A stretch of 64,000 nt of DNA from Conchocele bisecta (GCA_029237695.1 CM055271.1:78999488-79063487), one strand, 5' to 3'; counted from the first letter of the stretch, positions 43,540 through 54,785 are shown. Made by a program: numbers and translations. Notes: a model not told the origin generated them from the letters alone.

Positions 43540-43750
43540 ACAGTGGAACCTCTCTAAACCGGACACCAATACAACATCTGTGATGTGTTTCTTGGTCATT
43601 TATCTGATATGTTAATGCATGTTCATGATTGCCAAGCACGCAAATACATTTTAGAATGGTCATATGTCTGATTTACAGTGAAACCTCTCTAAACCGGACA
43701 CCCTGGGGACTACCCAGGGTGTCCGGTTTAGAGAGGTTTCACTGTATATA
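43540..43750. repeat. Family G copies
   Basis: ACAGTGGAACCTCTCTAAAC alone at 43540; a full foldback with AACCTCTCTAAACCGGACAC / inverse at 43675-43747. Confidence 0.8.
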
Positions 43751-43814
43751 CAAATGTATTTTTCTTTAGATGCACTCCTGATTATTTTCGACCTATTGAC
43801 AACTGTAAATGTTT

Positions 43815-43890
43815 CTGTGACTGTGACTGGAGAAATGGGGATTTGGGGTTTTGCGACCAGTGTAGATGCAGATAAGTCTAATCAGGATCT
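43815..43890. repeat. Family J fragment
   Basis: GTGACTGGAGAAATGGGGAT and CCAGTGTAGATGCAGATAAG. Confidence 0.6.
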
Positions 43891-43902
43891 GTGCTGTATT
43901 AT

Positions 43903-44262
43903 TATAGGAATAAATGGCCTTTTAGTGGAATTTATCGGGGTATAAACTTGGAAAAGTCGCGGGAATACTGGACGAAGGCCGGAAGGCCTCGTCCAGTATT
44001 CCCGCGACTTTTCCAAGTTTATATCCCCGATAAATTCAACAAAAAGGCCATTCATTCCTTATAATTCCAGCATTTTAAATAAATTCATCAAGAAAATGTG
44101 TTTATTTTCCGTTTTCTTAAGAATTATTTTAACTGCGCCTGACGGTTACGGAAAGTAGTTCGGCATGGGAGTTTACTGGGATATAAATTTTGGACAGAGA
44201 CTTGCTACGGACCAATCAAATGTTAGGGAATTGTGTAAATATTTTTGTGCTGGAATTATTGT
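43903..44262 (+). repeat. Family A element
   Basis: TATAGGAATAAATGGCCTTT start; GACGAAGGCCGGAAGGCCTC core; tail GTGTTTATTTTCCGTTTTCT to TTTGTGCTGGAATTATT. Confidence 0.9.
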
Positions 44263-44429
44263 GTATTATGTTCGTAAAACTCCCGCCATGCTTCTAGCAA
44301 GCAATACAGATCGTTATCATGCTACATAAGTCTGCTATTTGTAATTGTTTCATAATTCGGATGTGCTTTGCGAAGTTCAAGTTGAACAGATAGATGACCA
44401 TGAAACACGTACAATTAAGGATACCTGGG

Positions 44430-44478
44430 GCCCGTTTCACTAAACTTCGTACGACTAAAATGTTCGTAAGTGCAAATG
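44430..44478 (+). repeat. Family E terminal fragment
   Basis: GCCCGTTTCACTAAACTTCG followed by ACGACTAAAATGTTCGTAAG. Confidence 0.7.
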
Positions 44479-44597
44479 TCACACATGACCAGCCTTCCCG
44501 GCTAGCTGGTGCTGGTGATGGGACGAGTTAAAATATGCTGTACACTGGTTACACGTTTCACTGTTTATTCACACATGTCGTACATGTATGATATATT

Positions 44598-44958
44598 ATT
44601 ATAGGAATGAATGGCATTTTTGTGGAAGTTATCGGGGTATAAACTTGGAAAAGTCACGGGAATACTGGACGAAGGCCGGAAGGCCTCGTCCAGTATTCCC
44701 GCGACTTTTCCAAGTTTGTATCCCCGATAAATTCCACAAAAAGGCCATCCATTTCTTATAATTCGAGCATTTGAAATAAATTCATCAAGAAAATGTGTTT
44801 ATTTTCCGTTTTCTTAAGAATTATTTTAACTGCGCCTCACGGTTACGGAAAGTAGTTCAGCGTGGGAGTTTACTGGGATATAAATTTTGGATAGAGACTT
44901 GCTACGGGCCAATCAAATGTTAGGGAATTGTGTAAATATTTTTGTGCTGGAATTATTA
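44598..44958 (+). repeat. Family A element
   Basis: Same core and tail as 43903-44262, with a nearby inverted copy downstream. Confidence 0.9.
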
Positions 44959-45010
44959 TAGTGTATTGTGTACTGAAATGCTTATACTTTGTATTTGTCT
45001 ATTTCAGAGA

Positions 45011-45382
45011 TGGCATAATATCGTATAATTCCAGCACAAAAATATTTACACAATTCCCTAACATTTGATTGGCCAGTATCAAGTCTCTGTCCAAAATTTA
45101 TATCGCAGTAAACTCCCACGCCGAACCACTTTCCGTAACCGTGAGGCGCAGTTAAAATAATTCTTAAGAAAACGGAAAATAAACACATTTTCTTGATGAA
45201 TTTATTTCAAATGCTGGAATTATAAGGAATGAATGGCCCTTTTTTGGAATTTATCGGGGATATAAACTTGGAAAAGTCGCGGGAATACTGGACGAGGCCT
45301 TCCGGCCTTCGTCCAGTATTCCCGCGACTTTTCCAAGTTTATACCCCGATAAATTCCACAGAAAGGCCATTCATTCCTATAA
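45011..45382 (-). repeat. Family A element, inverted
   Basis: Starts TATAATTCCAGCACAAAAAT and ends GGCCATTCATTCCTATAAT, facing the copy at 44598 with 52 bp between. Confidence 0.9.
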
Positions 45383-45489
45383 TACATAACGACACAGTTA
45401 CGATCAATATGATCCTTGGATACGATATACGATACGATAAAACAATACTCCGAACTGTCATTACACTACAGGTACTATGCTTACTGCTC

Positions 45490-45665
45490 TGGGGCCGTTT
45501 CACTAAACTTCGTACGACTAAAATGTTCGTAAGTGCAAAATTATAATAGTATGTAAATTTCACATTAACAATGTTTTCTTGTAAACAATTATTGGATTGA
45601 CATTTATTGAGCATATACTTCACATGCAGCCTATGCTCAATGAATGTAAATCCATCAATTTAAAT
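45490..45665. repeat. Family E MITE, left part
   Basis: GGGCCGTTTCACTAAACTTC, then GTAAACAATTATTGGATTGA and the inner TATGCTCAATGAATGTAAAT palindrome; the right arm is absent. Confidence 0.75.
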
Positions 45666-45821
45666 TGTGCATGTCAACAACATCGTCCAGGAAGCACGTC
45701 CATGACGCATAAGGCATCGTACCGTGTACGATATGATATATGTAACGGTAGATCATCGTGTACGAACTAAACCACAACGCTCAGCAACATGATATGCCTT
45801 TCATGATCATATATAACCTAT

Positions 45822-46131
45822 AGCTTATTTCACCAACATTGCAATGTATACTTATTTTGCAAAGTATACTTTGAGGGAGACATTTTCAATTTAAGGATAA
45901 ATTTATTATTTTTTATTATACTGAATGTATTACATTATCACAACAATTTTGGCTGTGATAATGTTATAAATTCAGTATAATAATTCTGCATACTTTTAAT
46001 CATCAACTATACCTGTATGCAGTCGTTAGTTCTATATGAAATAATGCATTTCGGGAAAAATAAATGATTACTCCTTCAAATTATACTTGCTAGATAAGTA
46101 TACTTTGCAATTTTGATGAAATCGGCTACAA
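45822..46131. repeat. Family B MITE
   Basis: TAGCTTATTTCACCAACATT to TTTTGATGAAATCGGCTAC with the ACAATTTTGGCTGTGATAAT palindrome. Confidence 0.85.
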
Positions 46132-46379
46132 ATACAACCATGGCCTGACCCTATGCTTAACGTTCAATCAACCAGGATATTCAGTTACATGTCATATGTC
46201 TGAACAACCTACCCGAATGTGGTTCAAAGATGACCCATCGTCTACCCAGTCATCTCTACGTGTACATCGTCACTGGCGTCTCGCTACACCTCACATCAAA
46301 TATCCTCCTTCTAATGAATTGTACACCCTAGCTACGTATTTGGAATTCTAAGTAGAAAATACTAAAATGGCTGCACTGA
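46132..46379. other. Intron 6 sequence with a 74-codon stop-free stretch, no gene recognised
   Basis: A frame without ATG stays open from about 46127 to 46351 but has no familiar motif and no matching splice phases for the host gene. Confidence 0.4.
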
Positions 46380-46912
46380 TGAATTACACTGAGAATCAAA
46401 TTACTGAAAGTATTGAAATATGTTATATCCACAAAACTGATCACTTGCGGACCTAGAGACTGAAGGTTGCATATTTTCTCAATCATTACCTAGATGCAAA
46501 TGTACTGTGATGGTGCAAACCCATTCCCATCCATACATTTTCTCTAGAATAAATTACTGTTTGAAACTACAAGAAACAAATTGGACGAAACTGGCGGCTA
46601 GCTGGCCACTGCTACCTAACTGTGAGAACTAAAGATAATAACGGCTGTATTCATACGCACGAATTGTCGTGATTCGCATTTTCCAGAATGTAACTGATAA
46701 ACTGAGCCCAAAACTGTGAAAACTATATAGAATAGTAAATGTAGAGTTTTAGATACAAAGCAAGACAGACCAAAACGTCATAGGATAAGTTGGCACAGGG
46801 CACTATTTTCTTGGTGTACTCGCCATTTAGGCTTAGCACGACAATATGGCTGCCACCATAGAAATTTGCGTGACATAATATGCTATCTCAAAGGAGATAA
46901 CATATAAAAACA
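46380..46912. repeat. Dispersed repeat, related to 15395-15860
   Basis: Shares ACTGAAAGTATTGAAATATG, GTGATGGTGCAAACCCATTC and GATACAAAGCAAGACAGACC in order. Confidence 0.75.
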
Positions 46913-47194
46913 ACACTGCTAGAGTGGGAAAAAGACTAGACCTACCAAACTAAACCCCATCTGATTGGTCAGAACCGGCCAATCAGAAAATACATTACAA
47001 TATAGTGCCCTCATATTGCCCAGTACATACAATGTATATACCAGCCTATAAGTCACTAACACAGAATCAATATTGCAGTGATTCTGCAGAGACACTTCAA
47101 GTCAAAGAGAGATAACTCTCTAAGAGCTATACTATAATATATAAAAATGGAATATCTGGAATATTCCACCCTATCACACAAACATATGCTTATG

Positions 47195-47372
47195 ATAGTC
47201 TGTAAATTTTACATTAACAATGTTTTCTTGTAAACAATTATTGGATTTAAATTTAATGAGCATAGGCTGCATATGCTGAATAAATGTAAACTAATCAATT
47301 GAAATTTCCTGATGATCCTAAATTTGCACTTACGAACATATTAGTCGTATGAAGTTTAGTCAAACGCCCCCC
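47195..47372. repeat. Family E MITE, right part
   Basis: TGTTTTCTTGTAAACAATTA through TGCACTTACGAACATATTAG to GTTTAGTCAAACGCCCCCC. Confidence 0.75.
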
Positions 47373-47409
47373 AGGAACAACGTGGATAATCTGGGCTAGA
47401 TTATCGTAG

Positions 47410-47520
47410 GCAGTTGTGTGTCACAGGGCGAGACCTCTGGTTTACCGTACCATCGCACTAACCGACTGTGCTAGCCGAGCACGAATACACATCTTCTCCC
47501 CATAATGAGTTACGTACCGT
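47410..47520 (-). repeat. tRNA-derived SINE fragment
   Basis: Minus-strand box A-like TAGCACAGTCGGTTAGTGC; box B partly deleted. Flank CCATAATGAGTTACGTACCG. Confidence 0.6.
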
Positions 47521-47629
47521 GACATACTTCCCTGCCAAATTGAAATTCGTCCCCGAATTCTATATTTAATTCGTATCTGCTTTTGGTACAATTTGGGCAG
47601 TATTTATCAGTCACGGTTCTTCGTTGGGC

Positions 47630-47776
47630 ACCAAATGTCACAGGGCGAGACAAATGTGCTCCGACCCGGGGCTCGAACCCAGGACATCTGGTATATCGTA
47701 CCATCGCTCTAACCGACTGAGCTAGCCGGACACGAATACACACTTCCTCTCCCACAGTGAGTTACGTTCCGTGACA
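47630..47776 (-). repeat. tRNA-derived SINE copy just upstream of exon 7
   Basis: Minus-strand TAGCTCAGTCGGTTAGAGCG and GGGTTCGAGCCCCGGGTCGG, with the same CACAGGGCGAGACAAATG flank as other copies. Confidence 0.75.
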
Positions 47777-47790
47777 TGTGAATATTGCAG

Positions 47791-47911
47791 AAATGCTGCT
47801 GGGTACGATGTACTGTATGTGAAGCCATATTGCCGAATTGGACCGTACGCAGTTGGGGTGTTCACGGGGTATCTGCTCTACAAATCCAACTGCAAGCTAC
47901 GTATGCGAAAG
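47791..47911 (+). CDS. NRF-6-like acyltransferase, exon 7 (first after the Polinton)
   Basis: The exon starts after AATATTGCAG and ends at a codon boundary before GTATGG. It encodes NAAGYDVLYVKPYCRIGPY and a helix VGVFTGYLLYKSNCKLRMRK. The YVKPYCRIGPY..G...GY.LY block is diagnostic for NRF-6 proteins. A tRNA-derived SINE ends about 15 bases before the acceptor, so the polypyrimidine tract is very short. Confidence 0.92.
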
Positions 47912-48049
47912 GTATGGTAGTACGTGGCTGTGTACGCAGTTGGGATGGCCACAAAGGGGAGATAAGTCATCCGTTTTAAAAAAAATAAAAAATTAGATTC
48001 CTCGTTTTCCCAAGATAGACATGTGTATCACATTGGGTTACGATCCATC

Positions 48050-48353
48050 TGGGGCCTATTTCACCAACATTGCAAAGTATACTTATCTAGCAAAGTATAC
48101 TTTGAGGAGTAATCATTTATTTTTCCCGAAATGCATTATTTTATATAGAACTAATCACTGCATATATTTGATGCTTAAAAGTATTCAGAATTATCATACT
48201 GAATTTATAACATGGCCAAAATGGCTGTGATAATGTAATAAATTCAGTATAATAAAAATTAATAAATTTATCGTAAAATTAAAAATTTCTCCCTCAAAGT
48301 ATACTTTGCTAGAAAAGTATACTTTGCAATGTTGGTGAAATAGGCTACTGGGG
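48050..48353. repeat. Family B MITE
   Basis: GGGGCCTATTTCACCAACAT to GTTGGTGAAATAGGCTACTG with an AAAATGGCTGTGATAATGTA palindrome half. Confidence 0.85.
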
Positions 48354-49796
48354 CCTATTTCACCAAGATTGCAAAGTATACTTATCTCGCAAAGTATACT
48401 TCGAGGGAGAAATTTTCAAATTTAGGCGGGCGGGCGGCGGCGGGCGGCGGGCGGGCGGCGTCCACAATCAATGTTAAGTTTTCGTGTTTGAGTCCATTTC
48501 TTTGTTACTGTACCACCTAGGACCACCAAACTTTCACAGCTTCATAATCAAGGGGTGCCCACCACATATCACTATCCAACATGTTACTTTTTTTTTAACT
48601 TGACCCATTTTTTCCGCGCAGTCGACTTAGCCATTTTCAATGTTAAGTTTTCGCGTTTTCAATGTTAAGTTTTCGTGTTTAAGTCCATTTCTTTGGTACT
48701 GTACCACCTAGGACCACCAAACTTTCACGAGCTTCATCATAACCAAGGGGTGCCTACCACATACAACTATCCAACATGTGACCATTTATTTACCTTCACC
48801 TATTATTTCTACGTAATTGACTTAGCCATTTTCAACGTTAACTTTTTAACGTACGCCCCTGGTTAATTTTTTATTTTTTGGTTAAAACTTTTTCGTTATA
48901 CTATATCTGCAACTGCTTCGCTCATTACCTTGAAAACTTCACATGGGTGTTTATCATCGTCCATATTTTCATTCTAACCCCCAACCGTGCGGCCCCTGTG
49001 GGCAATGTCAAGGTCAAATTACTTTGAATTTATTTGTTAAAGTTTTTTCGTGTCCTATATCTCTGCAACTGCTTCACCCATTACCTTGATACTTCACATG
49101 GGTGTTTATCATCATTGTCGCACCCGCTTGCGGAAAGCGCGATATCGTCGGCATTTTGGCATACGTCCGTCTGTCCGTCTGTCCGTCCGTCCGTACGTCC
49201 GTGTGTCCGGTTAAAGTTTTTTCGTTAAAGTTTTTCCATCTACTATATCTATTTTTTTAGTGTCCATGCCTCGCCCCAAGGCGCGACATGCAGGCCACGG
49301 CCATCTAGTCTATAAAAAGTAGGTATAATTATGTTATCCAAGTGTCTACGCTTGGAAAAAACCTGGCCTTCGTGGCTTTGCCTCGTTTCTTGTTATTATA
49401 CTGAATTTATTACATTATCACAGCCAAAATGGCTGTGATAATGTAATAAATTCATTATGATAAGTCTGCAAACTTTTACTCATCAAATATATGCAGTTCT
49501 TAGTTCCATATGAAATAATGCATCTAGCAAAGTATACTTTGAGGGAGAAATTTTCAATTTTAGGATAATTTTTTTTTTTATTATACTGAATTTATTACAT
49601 TATCACAGCCAAAATGTCTGTGATAATGTAATAAATTCAGTATAATAAGACTGCAAACTTTTACTCATCAAATATATGCAGTTGTTAGTTCTATATGAAA
49701 TAATGCATTTCGGAAAAAATAAATTATTACTCCCCCAAAGTATACTTTGCTAGATACATGTAAGTATACTTTGCAATGTTGGTGAGATAAGCTACT
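48354..49796. repeat. Family B MITE copies interrupted by a GC-rich dispersed repeat
   Basis: A B left arm (48354-48424) runs into GGCGGGCGGGCGGCGGCGGG and about 960 bp with repeated TGTACCACCTAGGACCACCA and GTCCGTCTGTCCGTCC blocks. Two partial B copies follow, each with the CACAGCCAAAATG.CTGTG palindrome. Confidence 0.7.
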
Positions 49797-50012
49797 GGGG
49801 ACTGTTTCACGAAACTTCTTACGACTAAAATGTTCGTAAGAGCAAATTTAGGATCGTCTGGAAATTTCAATTGATGGATTTACATATGCAGCCTATGCTC
49901 AGTAAATGTACATCCAATAATTGTTTACAAAAAAAACGTTGTTAATGTGGAATTTACAGACTATCATAATTTTGCACTAACGAACATTTTAGTCGTACGA
50001 TGTTTAAAACAG
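49797..50012. repeat. Family E MITE
   Basis: GACTGTTTCACGAAACTTCT to CATTTTAGTCGTACGATGTT, with CATATGCAGCCTATGCTCAG at the centre. Confidence 0.8.
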
Positions 50013-50279
50013 GTAAACTATGGGATTGGAGCCCAATAACCCTGCCGAAAATCACATTACTTTTAACAATATTTGTTTCAAGTGAGATATACAATACAAT
50101 TATCAGCTGTTGACAAAACGTTATATACATTAACGCATTGAAACGCATGTAGCTACTAGTGTAACTGCTAGTAGTTACATGCATTTAATGATTTAATGGT
50201 GTATACATTGACCAACTACATACTGATCGATATGACAGTGTCGTATTGACGCTGATATAATACAGCACTGTCAACCTGT

Positions 50280-50450
50280 ATTGTTACACGACTGCCGTTG
50301 TTCGACACCGCTTTCAGCCGTATTCAAACGTACAGCGCGTGCTGTTTGACCATGGCTATAGACAATGCTCATTCCGGGACCAAGCCAACACCAACGTAAT
50401 GCATATATCTCATGACGTTACTGGAATACGCCATTACGTCACTAGAAGAG
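50280..50450 (+). repeat. 170-bp repeat, inverted partner at 54557-54735
   Basis: ACGACTGCCGTTGTTCGACA, ACGTACAGCGCGTGCTGTTT, GACAATGCTCATTCC and CTCATGACGTTACTGGAA all recur inverted at the partner. Confidence 0.85.
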
Positions 50451-50853
50451 TTCAGAACGGCAGCACCGATATTTTGAAATTGATACGGATGCTTCACGCG
50501 ACGTGTACTGTGGCCCCGGAACATGTATGTGTAAAAGCTGTTTTAATTGAGCAGATTATCAAAGTACCGAAAGTACTGCATAAATGCTCAAATTGCATGA
50601 TATTTCGGACTGAAATGTAATAACGTTCGACGATGTCTAGCCGCCGGTTCAAACAGTTCCCTCGTGCCACCACAAAGCGTTCACCTACGGCTGAACATGG
50701 TCGAAATTTATATTCGAAAACTACGATTGACGACGTTTCATTGGTGGAACGACGTCATTTGATGTTGCTGAACACTATCATTTTGACGCCGTAACGTAAA
50801 TAATAGTTTGTATCAACGACAAAACAAAACCAAAAGTTACATCTACATTTCAG
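50451..50853. other. Intron 7 end, nothing recognised
   Basis: No repeat family match or frame of note. The normal pyrimidine tract before exon 8 is CATCTACATTTCAG. Confidence 0.5.
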
Positions 50854-51046
50854 ATTGTGGCCTTGTTGGGGTGGACACTTGCTACAGTCGTGGCCTTGCT
50901 GGTGCTGTACGGTCTGTGGAACTCGTCGGGTAATGGCGCTCCGACGTTGAATAGGGGAGCAACTATCGTGTATAACGCCACGAGCAGAACAGCCTGGGGG
51001 ATGGTGGTGTGTTGGGTCGTCGTAGCGTGTGTAACGGGTTATGCAG
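50854..51046 (+). CDS. NRF-6-like acyltransferase, exon 8
   Basis: The exon starts after CTACATTTCAG and ends one base into a Gly codon before GTATTG. It encodes two membrane helices, ALLGWTLATVVALLVLYGLW and WGMVVCWVVVACVTGYAG, joined by a loop containing NRGATIVYNATSRTAW. The N.TSR.AW.....W....C..GYGG arrangement is standard for the C-terminal third of the family. The exon lies between two inverted copies of a 170-bp repeat (50280-50450 and 54557-54735). Confidence 0.9.
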
Positions 51047-51784
51047 GTATTGGTATTGGTACAGAAGAATGGAATGATGCTTAATGGCCCATCAACACAA
51101 AATAGTATCATTTAGTGTCAAACAATTTAGATGTTGGATGTTGTAGGCAATCAAATGATTAGCCTAGGGTAAAATAAAACTATGATGAACAATATACGTG
51201 TATACATGTACACAATGATAAAAATCTGATCTTCCGATACAAGTTGGTTTCATGGAGAAAGCTAATCAAACCTTCAATTTTCTCCACCTGGAATAACTCC
51301 GCAAGAAACATTGAAGTGTTTGCGTCGAATATTGGCAAAGTCGATACAGTCCAGTAGGATGTGTTGCAAGGTAAAATACACCATGGACGCGGCTCACCTG
51401 ATAGCGGGTACAGAAGAGTCCGGGTTTTCGTTTCGAATTTACACATGATAGCGTTTTGGTTTGAACGACGTTCACGTGTGCGCTACGTTTGCCAGAATAC
51501 CAGTTGTTTTTGGCTCCTTTGCGTTTCCCGTTACCAAGCGTTTTCATCTGAAACAATTTGTAACTGATTTGAGGTGTATCACTGTGCATAGTTTCATCAT
51601 GTATATGCGAATCAAATTAAATCAAATCAATTTGATTGGTATTAACCATTTCGCGCCTAAGTAACTGGAATGGATTTTGATATGTTAATTTTGCAACCAT
51701 TCCAACCGTCACAAAATGATTTTCAGACTAGTCCATTTACGAAAATGAGGTGTTTTTGTTCTCAAAAATATGAAAATTGCTTGC
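51047..51784. other. Intron 8 start, nothing recognised
   Basis: Overlapping short frames on both strands at 51180-51660 have no known domain. Confidence 0.5.
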
Positions 51785-51850
51785 TAAATGTGCAGATCCT
51801 GAGGAGACGGCTCGTCACGAGCCGGCTCATCTGGATCTACACGGTTTGCC
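51785..51850. repeat. Family J-like repeat
   Basis: TGTGCAGATCCTGAGGAGAC and CGGCTCATCTGGATCTACAC. Confidence 0.6.
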
Positions 51851-52044
51851 AATACGACTGAACAGGCATGTGGTGTTGAAATGTATAAACATACAATAAT
51901 ATATATTTAGCTTAATAAACATTTAAACATGTATGAAGTGAGAAATTAAATGATAGTCGAGGAAGCGAGTATATTATTCTGTTCCTTGCGTTAGACGTTC
52001 CACTGTACCACGATATACTCGGAGCAGGGTAGCAAAGCTGCGCG

Positions 52045-52544
52045 NNNNNNNNNNNNNNNNNNNNNNNNNNNNNNNNNNNNNNNNNNNNNNNNNNNNNNNN
52101 NNNNNNNNNNNNNNNNNNNNNNNNNNNNNNNNNNNNNNNNNNNNNNNNNNNNNNNNNNNNNNNNNNNNNNNNNNNNNNNNNNNNNNNNNNNNNNNNNNNN
52201 NNNNNNNNNNNNNNNNNNNNNNNNNNNNNNNNNNNNNNNNNNNNNNNNNNNNNNNNNNNNNNNNNNNNNNNNNNNNNNNNNNNNNNNNNNNNNNNNNNNN
52301 NNNNNNNNNNNNNNNNNNNNNNNNNNNNNNNNNNNNNNNNNNNNNNNNNNNNNNNNNNNNNNNNNNNNNNNNNNNNNNNNNNNNNNNNNNNNNNNNNNNN
52401 NNNNNNNNNNNNNNNNNNNNNNNNNNNNNNNNNNNNNNNNNNNNNNNNNNNNNNNNNNNNNNNNNNNNNNNNNNNNNNNNNNNNNNNNNNNNNNNNNNNN
52501 NNNNNNNNNNNNNNNNNNNNNNNNNNNNNNNNNNNNNNNNNNNN
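52045..52544. other. Assembly gap, exactly 500 N
   Basis: The 12 bases before it (CAAAGCTGCGCG, 52033-52044) equal the 12 bases after it (52545-52556), so the two contig ends may overlap. Confidence 0.99.
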
Positions 52545-52614
52545 CAAAGCTGCGCGTAGATCCTGATCAAATACATTGTTGCACACGCATATAACCCGAT
52601 AACGATATATCTTG

Positions 52615-52790
52615 CTTGTAAAAGGTACATGCCCACGCAGTAGGCTCAAAATGTTCTTTATACGAATTAAATAAGTGTATAATTGTGTCACTATTCCACC
52701 AGTTCTAAAAATTACAAGTGCCCGCTATACAGACATAATAATTTAGTAACATTTATTTTACTGATAGAGACGCGCGGTTGTATCCGGCTA
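52615..52790. repeat. Family M MITE, left part
   Basis: AAAGGTACATGCCCACGCAG, CACTATTCCACCAGTTCTAA, AGTGCCCGCTATACAGACAT as in 26049 and 61.2 kb; the right half is missing. Confidence 0.75.
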
Positions 52791-52799
52791 TTTTCATAT

Positions 52800-53950
52800 C
52801 CAAATCACAGGTTGAAGTAACGGACCGAGGTCTATAAATACATTAAATATGCATAAAAGCATCAATAAATGAAGAAAAAAAAATAAGCTAAAATTTTACA
52901 CCCTCCATATACTTCATTGTACAAGGTTACGAACGTTTTAATAGGCCGAACCCGGACGGCCTCGAAACAACGGACTCTCACGAAACGTCAACCGAGTTAT
53001 ATCATTGTCGCCTATTGCAGAAGTTGGGACAATGTTAGTATTCCGCAACGATATATTCTCCGATGGATGCGCTATGTCAACGCGTTTTCGAGCTATCGAT
53101 TGTTTTGTTTAAAAACAATTATCATCATTGCTAGGTCGACAAAGAACCGGAACATTTCCGAGGCCGATACTGCTATATAACGGAGTAAACATCGGGTTCA
53201 AAATACACTTTTACGTCGTCCCGGCCCGTAAAGAAACATTTTGCATACAACAAACAGTGTTTGATCAAACCTACAGTTATACCCGTCCTGTGTGTCACGA
53301 CAGACAATTTAATCGCACAGACATTTCTATCATTTCTCGGGAAGCCATTGTGTATAAACATCGTGGGACAGGTTTATTCGCCGGAACTCGTGCACTTACT
53401 ATGTGGTAAAAAACGGAACTTTTATAAACGGTTACAATTCATATTTTATAATACCTATGTTGATGGTAAAAGTATCAAGTTAAAGGTATGTCTCTCTACT
53501 CCGATTTGGTATGATATGTATGTGTGCTAGGAATGTATGTGGCTCCCCGTCTGGGAATGTACTTCACGTTATGTTGTAGGTCTTAACCACTGATCATCCC
53601 TACCCTAGGCACGTAATCGTTCCCAGATTCGGATTTTGGGGTGTACTGTCGGGAGGGTGTTGTGGGTGATTACTACCACAGGTGGAAGATTCGGACCTAT
53701 GACACCAACAAAATGCCTATTAAGAAAAATCCCATTACCCCACCCACTTGGTATCGTACATTACCATCTTCTATATTTTTTATTTTTTTTTGCTTATATT
53801 TAACGGCGGCACTGGCTCTAGGACCTTGCATGCCGTCTCCCAAGAATGGGAGAAAGAACGGAGGTAGAGGTAGAGATTTTTGAGAGAAGCCGGTAATTCG
53901 TATTTACAGAGCAACTACGAATTATCGGTACCCATTTACAGCTGGGTGAA
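52800..53950. other. Intron 8 sequence, no gene recognised
   Basis: Open frames at 52917-53530 lack recognisable domains and are broken across frames. GC-balanced sequence near 52930-53400 could be an old coding remnant, but I cannot identify it. Confidence 0.4.
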
Positions 53951-53959
53951 CTGGAGCAG

Positions 53960-54078
53960 TGTGGATAAAGTGTCTTGCTCAAGGACACAACGCACGCCGC
54001 TAGTCAGGCTCGAACCCACGACCCTTGGATCAGTAGTCCGACACACTAACCATTACGCCACGGCGCTCCACCAATTCT
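53960..54078 (-). repeat. tRNA-derived SINE, second family
   Basis: On the minus strand GGAGCGCCGTGGCGTAATGG + TTAGTGTGTCGG (box A region) and GTCGTGGGTTCGAGCC (box B), followed by GTCCTTGAGCAAGACAC, a tail typical of widespread animal SINEs. Confidence 0.75.
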
Positions 54079-54337
54079 ATAAAGAATGATGGAGAACATT
54101 GTGGACATTATAGAAAGCGCCCTCTTGTTTCCGACTCGTACAAGCACAATACACATCGATTGAATGTATGAAATGTGTCTCTTGCAATCGATAAAGGTAT
54201 TAGGTGTTTGAATATACTCACTTCAAATCGCTGTTTCAAGCATTAATTCAGTTATTCGCGTTTTGATTATCCCATCCAAAGCGAAAGTTGCGTGTACGAA
54301 AGAATCTCACACATAATCGGAGGCCGTCCGGCGTGGA

Positions 54338-54560
54338 TTGAGGGAGAAATTTTCAATTTAAGGATAAATTTATTAATTTTCATTACACTGAATTCATTAC
54401 TAAATTCAGTATAATAATTCTGCATAGTTTTAATCATCAAATATATGAAGTCGCTAGTTCTAGATGAAATAATGCATTTCGGGAAAAATAAATGATTACT
54501 CCCTCAAAGTATACTTTGCTAGATAAGTATACTTTGCAATTTTGATGAAATCAGCTACAG
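54338..54560. repeat. Family B MITE missing its left end
   Basis: GAGGGAGAAATTTTCAATTT to TTTTGATGAAATCAGCTAC; shortened central palindrome. Confidence 0.8.
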
Positions 54561-54735
54561 GTCTGGTGACGTAATAGCGCGTTCCAGCAACGTCATGAGA
54601 CATATGCATTACGTAGATTCTGGCTACGCCCAGGAATGAGCATTGTCTACAGCCATGGTCAAACAGCACGCGCTGTACGTTTGAACACGGCTGTGAGCGG
54701 TGTCAAACAACGGCAGTCATGTGACAATAACCATT
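54557..54735 (-). repeat. 170-bp repeat, inverted partner of 50280-50450
   Basis: AACGTCATGAGACATATGCA, GAATGAGCATTGTCTACAGC, AAACAGCACGCGCTGTACGT and ACAACGGCAGTCATGTGACA. Confidence 0.85.
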
Positions 54736-54785
54736 CTACCATCCCTTTTGGGCGTTAGTCACATGTGGCACGTCATGTATTCTAG

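Noticed and set aside
45002..45011. Candidate acceptor GTCTATTTCAG before AGATGGC as a host exon
   Set aside because: Phase would create TAA with exon 5, the sequence runs straight into a family A element, and the true missing exon was found at 26870.
46127..46351. A stop-free 74-codon stretch as a host or transposon exon
   Set aside because: No start, no usable splice phases, and no recognisable motif; noted only as intron sequence.
50857..51084. A free-standing 75-codon gene
   Set aside because: It is exon 8 read past its GTATTG donor; the codons after 51046 are intron.
51912..52691. A 259-codon minus-strand frame
   Set aside because: It spans the N gap and consists mostly of undefined residues.
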